The notes beneath the pieces were generated by a model. That model ran no database searches, had not been told where the DNA came from, and was given only the letters and a program-made list of their open reading frames with translations. A program made the position numbers and the translations under genes. 64,000 bases of DNA from HXMU1420-13 sp024742815 (GTDB lineage Bacteria > Bacteroidota > Rhodothermia > Balneolales > Balneolaceae): positions 1 to 64,000 of the forward strand of contig JANSXX010000014.1 of assembly GCA_024742815.1 (NCBI GenBank). The letters run 5' to 3'. Shown here piece after piece: positions 1 through 8,400 of this stretch (position 1 is the first letter of the stretch; each line of letters starts with the position of its first letter).

Positions 1-138
1 CGCTTGCGCCTCTCCACCCCAGGTCTTCGCCATAACAGTGGTGATCGCTGCCGTTAATGTAGTCTTACCGTGATCTACGTGACCAATGGTACCCACATTC
101 ACGTGGGGTTTGGTGCGTTGAAAGGTCTCTTTTGCCAT
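1..138 (-). CDS. tuf: Elongation factor Tu, N-terminal fragment cut by the window edge
   Basis: The reverse strand encodes 46 residues beginning MAKETFQRTKPHVNVGTIGH, followed by the G1 loop HVDHGKTTL. This is the canonical start of EF-Tu, the GTPase that delivers aminoacyl-tRNA to the ribosome. The rest of the gene lies beyond position 1. It begins 30 nt after the fusA stop codon, so it is the last gene seen of the str operon (rpsL, rpsG, fusA, tuf). Confidence 0.95.
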   Translation of the reverse strand, partial: MAKETFQRTKPHVNVGTIGHVDHGKTTLTAAITTVMAKTWGGEAQA

Positions 139-168
139 TGTGTACTTAGTTTATCGTTAAAATTCTGA

Positions 169-2310
169 TTAAGCTTGGCTCTCGATAATTTCTTGAGCAA
201 GCTTGTCCGGTACTTGAGTGTACTCTTCAAACTCCATTGAGTACACGGCACGACCCTGAGTTAATGAACGTAGGTCGGTAGAATAACCGAACATTTCGCT
301 TAATGGAACATTCGCTTTTACAACAGAGCCATTTGGATCTGAATTCATGCTTTGAATAATTCCACGACGTGAATTAAGGTCACCAATAACATCTCCCATA
401 TATTCTTCTGGAGTTGTAACCTCAACTTTCATAACCGGCTCTAATAATACCGGTTTTGCTTTTTTCGCAGAGTTTCTAAATCCCTGCTTTGCTGCCAATT
501 CAAAAGATAATTGATCCGAATCCACATCGTGATACGAACCATCAAACAAACGAACACCTACATTTTCTACAGAGTAGCTTGCTTGAATACCATTTTCTAA
601 GGCAGCTTTAAAACCTTTTTCAACCGATGGAATAAATTCACGAGGAATATTACCACCTACAATTTCATTGATGAACATGAAACCTTCATCACGGCTGATT
701 CTATCCTCTTTACCTTCGTAGTTATCGAAATAACTCATTGGAGCGATTTCAAACTGAATATCAGCAAATTTACCACGACCACCCGTTTGCTTCTTGTACG
801 TTTCGCGGTGAGTAACATTACCAGAGATAGTCTCACGGTAAGATACCTGTGGAGCACCAACATTGGCCTCAACTTTGAACTCACGCTTTAAACGATCAAC
901 AATAATTTCCAAGTGAAGCTCACCCATACCGGCAATGGTAGTCTGACCAGTTTCTTCGTCAGTACTCACTTTAAAAGTAGGATCCTCTTCAGCTAGTTTT
1001 TGAAGACCGGTAGAAAGTTTCTCACTATCGGCTTTGGTCTTAGGCTCTACTGCAAGTTTAATTACCGGCTCAGGGAATGTAATTTGCTCCAGAATAACCG
1101 GATTATCCAAATCACAGAAGGTATCTCCAGTGTGAACTTCTTTAACACCAACAACGGCAACGATATCACCAGCCTGCGCTGATTCAAGATCTTTTTTGTC
1201 GTTGGCATGCATTTCTAGTAATCTACCAACACGCTCTTTTTTTCCGGTTGAGCTGTTCATTACATAAGAACCTTTGTCCAATTTACCAGAGTAAATTCGA
1301 GTAAAGGTTAGCTTACCTACGTAAGGATCAGTCATAATCTTGAATGCTAGCGCTGAAAACGGTGCTGAAGGATCAGCTTCACGAGTAACTTCGTTTTCAG
1401 TTTTCGGATCGATACCTTTTACAGCATCAACATCAAGAGGACTAGGCATGAAGTCTAAAACACGATCAAGCATTGCCTGAACACCTTTATTCTTCAATGC
1501 TGTACCTGCCATTACCGGAGTAATGTCTTTTGCGATTGTTGCCTTACGAATAGCAGCGATGATTTCTTCTTCAGAAATCTCTTCTTCCATCAAATATTTT
1601 TCCATTAGAGACTCATCATGATCCGCAATAGCCTCTAACATTTGTACGCGGTAGTTGTCAACATCCTCTACCATATCTTCCGGGATATCAACTACATCGT
1701 ATTTAGCACCAAGCGACTCTTCATCCCACACAATGGCTTCCATGGTGATCAAATCAACCACACCCTTGAAGTTTTCTTCTCGGCCGATTGGAATCTGAAT
1801 AGGAATTGGATTCGCGTTTAGCTTGTCATTTAATTGCCCAACTACATTGTAAAAATCAGCACCGGTACGGTCCATCTTATTTACAAAAGCCATGCAAGGC
1901 ACTTTGTATTTAGTAGCCTGACGCCACACAGTCTCAGACTGAGGCTGAACAGCACCTACTGAACAAAGAACAAATACTGCACCATCTAATACTCGCAATG
2001 AACGCTCTACTTCTACAGTAAAATCTACGTGACCAGGAGTATCAATAATATTGATTCGGTGATCTTTCCAAATACAATGAGTTGCAGCAGATGTAATAGT
2101 AATTCCACGCTCTTGCTCTTGCTCCATCCAGTCCATAGTTGCGGCGCCATCATGCACCTCACCAATACGGTGGCTACGACCTGTGTAAAATAGAATACGC
2201 TCGGTTACTGTCGTTTTACCGGCATCAATGTGCGCCATAATCCCGATGTTTCGGGTTTTGCGCATCATCGCTAATACTTTTGGATCTGTTGCTGTTTTTA
2301 CGTCAGACAT
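169..2310 (-). CDS. fusA: Elongation factor G
   Basis: A 713-residue translational GTPase that drives ribosomal translocation in the cytoplasm. The G1 loop AHIDAGKTT is at residues 26-34, followed by the DTPGHVDF and NKMD nucleotide-binding motifs. Domain II, and domains III to V with typical EF-G sequence (for example GMGELHLEI and GGNIPREFIPSVEKGF), follow in order. Length and domain order are normal. It starts at ATG 18 nt after rpsG and is co-transcribed with rpsL, rpsG and tuf. It is the usual str-operon EF-G, not a TetM-type protection protein. Confidence 0.98.
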   Translation of the reverse strand: MSDVKTATDPKVLAMMRKTRNIGIMAHIDAGKTTVTERILFYTGRSHRIGEVHDGAATMDWMEQEQERGITITSAATHCIWKDHRINIIDTPGHVDFTVEVERSLRVLDGAVFVLCSVGAVQPQSETVWRQATKYKVPCMAFVNKMDRTGADFYNVVGQLNDKLNANPIPIQIPIGREENFKGVVDLITMEAIVWDEESLGAKYDVVDIPEDMVEDVDNYRVQMLEAIADHDESLMEKYLMEEEISEEEIIAAIRKATIAKDITPVMAGTALKNKGVQAMLDRVLDFMPSPLDVDAVKGIDPKTENEVTREADPSAPFSALAFKIMTDPYVGKLTFTRIYSGKLDKGSYVMNSSTGKKERVGRLLEMHANDKKDLESAQAGDIVAVVGVKEVHTGDTFCDLDNPVILEQITFPEPVIKLAVEPKTKADSEKLSTGLQKLAEEDPTFKVSTDEETGQTTIAGMGELHLEIIVDRLKREFKVEANVGAPQVSYRETISGNVTHRETYKKQTGGRGKFADIQFEIAPMSYFDNYEGKEDRISRDEGFMFINEIVGGNIPREFIPSVEKGFKAALENGIQASYSVENVGVRLFDGSYHDVDSDQLSFELAAKQGFRNSAKKAKPVLLEPVMKVEVTTPEEYMGDVIGDLNSRRGIIQSMNSDPNGSVVKANVPLSEMFGYSTDLRSLTQGRAVYSMEFEEYTQVPDKLAQEIIESQA

Positions 2311-2328
2311 TTCTTAATGAATAGTTTT

Positions 2329-2796
2329 TTAGAATCTAAAATGAGCAAATGCTTTGTTAGCCTCGGCCATACGATGCGTCTCATCCTTTTTACGAACAGC
2401 TCCACCTTCATTTTTTGAAGCGTCGATTAGCTCTCTGGATAATCGTAATGACATTGACTTGTCGTTTCTTGAACGCGCCGCTTTAATCAACCAACGCATT
2501 CCTAATGCTGTGCCACGCTCTTGACGCACCTCTACAGGCACCTGATAAGTAGCACCACCAACTCGACGAGACTTCACTTCAACTACCGGAGTAGAGTTCT
2601 GAAGCGCCGCACGGAATACTTCCAAGCCAGTTTCGCCAGTTCTTTCTTCAATAAGCTCAAATGCCTGATACACAATTTTGCGAGCTACATTCTTCTTACC
2701 ATCTCGCATCAGGTTGTTTACAAAACGAGTGATTAATTTATCCTCAAATATCGGATCTGGTTGTACGTCTCGTTTTTCTGCTTTTCTTCTACGCAT
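2329..2796 (-). CDS. rpsG: 30S ribosomal protein S7
   Basis: A 155-residue protein starting MRRRKAEKRDVQPDP, with the conserved S7 core (KLITRFVNNLMRDGKK, GGATYQVPVEVR, ALGMRWLI, MAEANKAFAHFRF). S7 nucleates assembly of the 30S head and contacts mRNA and tRNA in the E site. ATG start, 26 nt downstream of rpsL and 18 nt upstream of fusA, consistent with one transcript. In characterised str operons S7 is a translational autorepressor; no matching leader was looked for in detail here. Confidence 0.98.
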   Translation of the reverse strand: MRRRKAEKRDVQPDPIFEDKLITRFVNNLMRDGKKNVARKIVYQAFELIEERTGETGLEVFRAALQNSTPVVEVKSRRVGGATYQVPVEVRQERGTALGMRWLIKAARSRNDKSMSLRLSRELIDASKNEGGAVRKKDETHRMAEANKAFAHFRF

Positions 2797-2822
2797 ACTC
2801 GATTACTCTTAAATCGTTTGGG

Positions 2823-3197
2823 TTACCCTTTTGGTCGTTTAGTTCCGTACAAGCTACGGCTTTGCGTACGACCCTCTACACCAGCAGTATCCAATGTTCC
2901 GCGGATAATGTGGTATCTCACACCAGGTAAATCCTTTACACGCCCACCGCGTATGAGCACAATACTATGCTCCTGAAGGTTATGACCTTCACCCGGGATA
3001 TATGCAGTAACTTCAATACCGTTGGTTAAGCGCACACGCGCTACTTTACGAAGTGCCGAGTTCGGCTTTTTAGGTGTAGTTGTATAAACACGAGTACAAA
3101 CCCCACGTTTTTGCGGACAGTTTTGCATTGCCGGCGCAGTGGTTTTACGTACCTTGCTTTTTCTACCTTTTCTAATAAGTTGTTGTATCGTTGGCAC
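2823..3197 (-). CDS. rpsL: 30S ribosomal protein S12
   Basis: A 124-residue S12, the decoding-centre protein, and the first gene of the str operon. The start codon is GTG (PTIQQLIRKGR follows), unusual for so highly expressed a gene. The streptomycin-relevant segments TTPKKPNSALRK and GGRVKDLPGVRYH are of wild-type form, so no streptomycin-resistance substitution is visible. A Bacteroidetes-type promoter lies about 45-75 nt upstream of the start. Confidence 0.97.
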   Translation of the reverse strand: MPTIQQLIRKGRKSKVRKTTAPAMQNCPQKRGVCTRVYTTTPKKPNSALRKVARVRLTNGIEVTAYIPGEGHNLQEHSIVLIRGGRVKDLPGVRYHIIRGTLDTAGVEGRTQSRSLYGTKRPKG

Positions 3198-3562
3198 AGT
3201 TCAAATTGTTTGGTTATTGCCATCAAATCGAGAGCTTGCAAATATAGGGATATTCACAGTCTTTTATCAAAATAAATATTCACAATTATTCTGAAAATGT
3301 GATACTCTTTGCTAATGCACTAACAAAGGCCGTTTAATTGCAAATTTATCACTGCTTAATTAGTATAATGTAATATATCAGTATTACAAACGGTTTGATT
3401 AAACTACCGCTATAAAGCTCCAAAAGGCTTGAAGCCTGCTAAATTCAAGTTCATCTAAATTGAGCTAATTTAGATCAAGATCTATCGATTTGCTTAATTC
3501 TCTTCAAATAGGCAGTAATTAAGGTAATTGATTTAAGTACGTTACATTAGCAAGATGTCTAA
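3198..3562. other. Intergenic region between rpsL and the TPR regulator
   Basis: 365 nt without a gene. It holds the str-operon promoter near rpsL. The rest, roughly 3280-3560, is AT-rich with several short imperfect inverted repeats (for example around 3425-3445). I see no convincing RNA gene and no terminator with a clear T tract. Both flanking genes are on the minus strand, so this region is also the 3' flank of the TPR gene. Confidence 0.6.
3239..3272 (-). promoter_or_regulatory. Bacteroidetes-type promoter of the str operon
   Basis: On the minus strand, TTTTG at 3272-3268 is followed after 21 nt by TATATTTG at 3246-3239. This fits the TTG / TAnnTTTG promoter known from Bacteroidetes. 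It lies about 41 nt upstream of the rpsL GTG. The same 21-nt spacing recurs before the ABC-F gene at 55342-55373. Confidence 0.6.
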
Positions 3563-5287
3563 CTAGGCGGCTAATGTGTTCAGATATTCATGTAAATCAA
3601 CCTCTGCAGCGAGTTGAAGCTTCTTTTTGAGTCTTCTTTTGGCCTGTTTTACACTTTGTGGCTCAATGTGCAATATATTGGCTATATCCTTATTTGAAAG
3701 CTCCATTTGTACTAATGTAGCTAAACGTTCGTCATTGGCTGTCAAATCGTTATTTATTTGTCTTAAAGCTGTATAAAAACCCTCATTAACACGCTCAATT
3801 TTAGTAAATAATTCTTCTTCCTCTTGTTCAATGATGGAATTTTGATTGATTTGATCTACCAGTGATATAATCTCTTTTCTACCTTCTAAGGTTTTGACAT
3901 GCTTTTTAATTTCTTCCAAATCATCTCTGAATGCAGATATAAATTTATTTTTTTCGGCAATTACCAAACCGAATTGCTGAAGCTCCTTTTTAACGGTTTC
4001 AAGTTTAATTCTTTTCTCTTCTGCTTTCTTTCGATAAAAAACCCAAATGCTTGTACTCACGATAATGGTTATAACAAACCCCAAAATACCAAATATGAGT
4101 GTTCTTAGGTTTGCTAATTTGTTTTGTACTTCCAGCAATTCTATCTGAGCTTCCTTTTTTTCAGTTTCATACTTGGTTTCCAGCTCTGCAATTTTTAGTC
4201 CCAATTCCTTTTGGTTTAAACTGTCAGCGATGTGCTTAGCTTGAACCAGATATTCATATGCGTCATCAGAATTACCAAGAGTTCGTTCAACAGTTGACAA
4301 TAACAGTAGCGCATCAGATTTAAGTTTATCCATTTTAGTTTTATCTACCCTCTTTAAAACTTCTATCAAATGAGATTTGGCTTTTCCGACTTCTCCTAAT
4401 TTTTCTTCTGTTAAAGCCAAAAAGTAGACTAACTCTAAATCTTTCCAGGGATCACCGATTTTTGTATTGTACTCCAGAGCGAGTTCATAGTTCTTAAATG
4501 CCTCTTCATAATTATTTGTATCGCGATACACATTACCTATGGTACTATATAAAATAGGTAGCAAATATAAACGCTGATGCTCGATCGCAATCGGAATTCC
4601 CAATTCGGCGTAATTTAGCGACTCTTTATAATTTCCTAATTCAAAAGATGTAAGTGTGAGATTTGTATAAACCAATGAAAGTACGCGCGCGTGTCCCGGT
4701 TCACTTAGCACCTCAGTTGCCTTTTTGTAATTCTCTAAAGCTTGGGCATACAATTTCTGCTCCAAGTACAAATTGCCAATATTATTATACATAACTCCCA
4801 TAGAGGCTACATTGCCAAATCGATCAAAGCTATCTATAGCTTCAAGAAAGCTTTCAATAGCTAATTCAAAATTACGGTTTACCGCGTATACACTCCCTTT
4901 TGATGCATTCATTGTTGCTATCCCCCTTTCGTCTTCCATTTCAGAAAAAACATTTAATGAATGATTGAAATAAAACAATGCGCTATCTAATTCTCGTTGT
5001 ATAAAAAATGCGCTTCCAAGCATCCGGTAAGCAGTAGCTACTCCTTTCTTATAATTTAATTGCCGTGCAAGTGTAATTGATTCTTTAGCATATTTTTTTG
5101 CGGAATCAGGGTACCCTTGATACAAAAGAGATGACACTTTGTTTAATACAACCACTCTATTAGTATCTAAAACGATCTTTTCATTAAGCGCATATACTAG
5201 CGAGTCTGTAAGATGTGTTTGAGCAATCGCTTTGCCCGAACAAACCTGAAGTAGAATTAGCAGAAATAGAGTACTAAGTATTTTCAT
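3563..5287 (-). CDS. Membrane TPR protein with C-terminal LuxR-like helix-turn-helix
   Basis: About 574 residues from the ATG at 5287; an upstream TTG at 5311 is in frame, but the signal peptide (MKILSTLFLLILLQVCSG, cut near AIAQ) fits the ATG. Order: signal peptide, about seven tetratricopeptide repeats (to about residue 370), a heptad-rich coiled coil, one membrane helix (LIFGILGFVITIIVSTSIWVF), a second coiled coil, and a C-terminal HTH (LSNKDIANILHIEPQSVKQA). The layout suggests periplasmic TPRs signalling to a cytoplasmic DNA-binding domain. It is divergent from the T9SS gene at 5444, a plausible target. No kinase or receiver domain is present. The HTH closely resembles that of the response regulator at 49312-50004. 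Confidence 0.8.
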   Translation of the reverse strand: MKILSTLFLLILLQVCSGKAIAQTHLTDSLVYALNEKIVLDTNRVVVLNKVSSLLYQGYPDSAKKYAKESITLARQLNYKKGVATAYRMLGSAFFIQRELDSALFYFNHSLNVFSEMEDERGIATMNASKGSVYAVNRNFELAIESFLEAIDSFDRFGNVASMGVMYNNIGNLYLEQKLYAQALENYKKATEVLSEPGHARVLSLVYTNLTLTSFELGNYKESLNYAELGIPIAIEHQRLYLLPILYSTIGNVYRDTNNYEEAFKNYELALEYNTKIGDPWKDLELVYFLALTEEKLGEVGKAKSHLIEVLKRVDKTKMDKLKSDALLLLSTVERTLGNSDDAYEYLVQAKHIADSLNQKELGLKIAELETKYETEKKEAQIELLEVQNKLANLRTLIFGILGFVITIIVSTSIWVFYRKKAEEKRIKLETVKKELQQFGLVIAEKNKFISAFRDDLEEIKKHVKTLEGRKEIISLVDQINQNSIIEQEEEELFTKIERVNEGFYTALRQINNDLTANDERLATLVQMELSNKDIANILHIEPQSVKQAKRRLKKKLQLAAEVDLHEYLNTLAA

Positions 5288-5335
5288 AGTTTTTCCTTGA
5301 ATGTACTTCAATTATGCATTTGAGGCACTATTTAA

Positions 5336-5357
5336 TGGGGTATACAAGGGGGCTACA
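5336..5357. promoter_or_regulatory. Candidate operator: 11-nt direct repeat in a divergent promoter region
   Basis: TGGGGTATACA is followed immediately by AGGGGGCTACA, giving GGGGnnTACA twice at an 11-nt period with 8 of 11 positions identical. It lies between the divergent starts of the TPR-HTH regulator and the GLUG T9SS gene. The period is the same as that of the GGTGAC repeats at 49234 and 52615, which sit beside a regulator with a similar HTH. Function is inferred. Confidence 0.4.
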
Positions 5358-5443
5358 GTAATCATAAAGCAAAATTCCTTGGAATAAATTGGTGTGCGTT
5401 AAACACGTCGTCAAGAATAAATTAACACCAAGTGATTTTGAAT

Positions 5444-8400
5444 ATGCATCCCTACAATATCATTTTTGCGAATAAAGAGGTTTTCACCGGTCTTAACAAT
5501 TCATTAAAAAGAGCTAAGCCCAAATACTACGCTCAATTTTATACTAAGAGTGTAAAGCTGAGTGCATTATTTGTAATCACTTTAGTATTGATTACTCAGA
5601 ATGTGCTTGCACAAACTGCAACCGCACCTTCCGCCGGAGATGGCAGCTCAGGTTCCCCCTATGAAATTGCTACACTTGACAACCTGTACTGGCTTACCCA
5701 AACTTCTTCGGTATGGGGAGACTATTTCATTCAAACTGCAGATATCGATGCCTCTTCCACATCTGGTTGGGATTCCGGCAATGGATTCACCCCCATCGGA
5801 ACCAATGGCACGAACTTTACCGGGAGTTATGATGGAAATGGCTATACCATTACCGGATTGACCATCAATCGGTCTTCCACCTCTAACATAGGTATGTTCA
5901 GTTTTATTGATGGAGCCACACTTACAAATCTTGGTCTGATCGATGTAAATTTTGACGGTAACGACTATGTGGGCGGACTGGTTGGTGAAGCCTACTCTGC
6001 GTCTGTCATTACACGGAACTACGTAACAGGAACAGTTTCCGGTGCCAGGCATGTGGGAGGAATCATTGGAAATTATGAACCGGGCGCCGCCTTCATTGCC
6101 ACCTCTGATTTTTCCGAAAACTATTCCGAAGCCTCTGTAAACGGAACTATTAATGCTGGTGGGATTGTAGGTTTTAATCTAGGTACCATTCGTAATTGCT
6201 ATGCAATAGGACATGTTAGAGCCAGTACTCGAAATGCAGGTGGTATTGCAGGCAGATCCAATAACACAATTGCCACGAGCTATGCCAGTAGTGCGATAAC
6301 CGGAAATCAATCAGGAGGTCTGATTGGTGAGAATTATGGAATAATCACCAACAGCTTCTGGGATACAAACGCCAGTGGAAAATCAAATGGTATTGGAAGC
6401 GACAATAACTCCCAAAGTCCAACAGGGCTTACTACCTCAGAAATGCGTATTGAAAGCAACTTCTCAGGTTTTGATTTCACCAATACCTGGACTATTGAAA
6501 AATTTGTTAGCAGTCCCTACCTCCAAAGCCTGGTACCTGATTCCCTGCCTGGAGTAGATATACTGGCCTCTCTTCCATCCGGAGAAGGAACACAGACCTC
6601 TCCTTACCTCATTTCTGACCTTAGTGAACTACGCTGGCTAAGCCAAACTGAAGCAGTATGGGATTCTACTTTCCAGCAAACTGCGGATATTGATGCTTCT
6701 CCGAGCTCTGGGTGGGATTCCGGTAATGGATTCACACCCATTGGAAGCAGTACCACCCACTTTACCGGAAGCTATAATGGCGATAACTATAATATCACCG
6801 GGCTGTATGTTGACCGCTCTAGTGCAGATTATATCGGAATGTTCGGTTACGCAGTGGGTGCCAACCTGAAAAATATTCACCTAACTGCTTTAGCTGTTAC
6901 CGGAAATGATTGGGTAGGCGGTATTGCTGGTTATATGGATGGAGACAGTTTATCGAACAGTTCGGTTTCAGGAAATGTATCTGGAAGAAGTAATGTAGGT
7001 GGTTTAGCTGGTCAGGTAAGTTCAGGTGCTTTAGAACTAAACAGTGCTAATATTATTATTAATTCTGATGGTAATCTTCTTGGTGGACTGGTTGGATTGA
7101 ATAATGGAGATATTTTTACAAGCTATGCAAGTGTAACTTTTTCAAGCCCATCCCCGTTTGTAGTTGGCGGTATCACTGGAGCCTTGGAGACAAACGGCTC
7201 CATTTCTGACAGTTATGCAACAGGTGATGTCGAAGGCTATGAACTAGTAGGCGGGATAAGTGGCACCAGTGAGGGTGATATAGCAAATAGTTATTTTTCA
7301 GGCACTATCAGTGCCATAGAAGGTTTTGGAGGAGTATTAGGCAGGTACTCTAACGGAACCCTGAGTGGTGTGTATTGGGATACCGACCGTTCCGGAATTA
7401 CTTCTGCCTTTGGTTTAGGTAGTGGTCAAACTGCCACGGGATACACCAGCTCTGAAATGCGCGAAGAAAGCAATTTTCCCGAATTCGACTTTGATACAAA
7501 CTGGGGCATTGCCAGTGGATTTAGTGAGCCGTACCTACGGGATTTTGCCCCGGATTCCATCAACGGTTTCCCCACTTCTTACTTCCCTGAGGGAAGCGGC
7601 TCCGAGGGTGATCCATATCTCATTTCCACGCTAGACAACCTCTACTGGCTAAGCCAAATTGAAACCGTATGGGACTCCGCTTTTGTGCAAACTGCAGATA
7701 TCGATGCTTCATCTACTTCTGGGTGGGATAATGGTAATGGCTTTTCACCCATTGGTAATAATAATCCTAATAGTTTTACAGGTTCCTACAATGGAGCAAA
7801 CTACTCCATATCTGAATTAACAATTAACCGTGATTCTACCGATTATGTTGCTTTGTTTGGAAGTGCGGTTAATGCTACACTTACAAATATTAATCTTCTA
7901 GATGCTGAAATACATAGTGCTGAATCCAGATTTGTTGGAGCTTTAGCCGGGTCAGTAAATGGAACCGTTATCATAACAGGTAATACCTCCACTGGAAATG
8001 TAAGTGGCAAACAACATGTAGGCGGGCTCATTGGCTCACTTGCAGTTAATCAATTAAGTGATCCGCTTTCAAATAACCATTCATCAGTAAACGTAGTTGC
8101 AACTGACGAAGCGGTTGGAGGATTAATTGGTACCTTCTCAACTGGGCTGATTGAAAATAGTTTTGCAACCGGTGATGTAACAGGCAAATCAAATGTTGGC
8201 GGCCTCATTGGTGCTGCCCATGATACGGTTACTACAAGTTATGCCACGGGAACAGTTACTGGTTCCGGACAAATGGTAGGCGGATTGATCGGACAGAATA
8301 CCTTTTATACTTCTAAGAGCTATGCTATGGGCGAGGTATACGGTTCCTCTGATTATGTAGGTGGGTTAATAGGAGAAAATGTTGGCGATCTGGAATATAT

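Noticed and set aside
5648..6052. Antisense ORF of 134 codons under the GLUG gene
   Set aside because: It is the complement of repetitive GLUG coding sequence, with no recognisable domain or start context; a shadow of the real gene.
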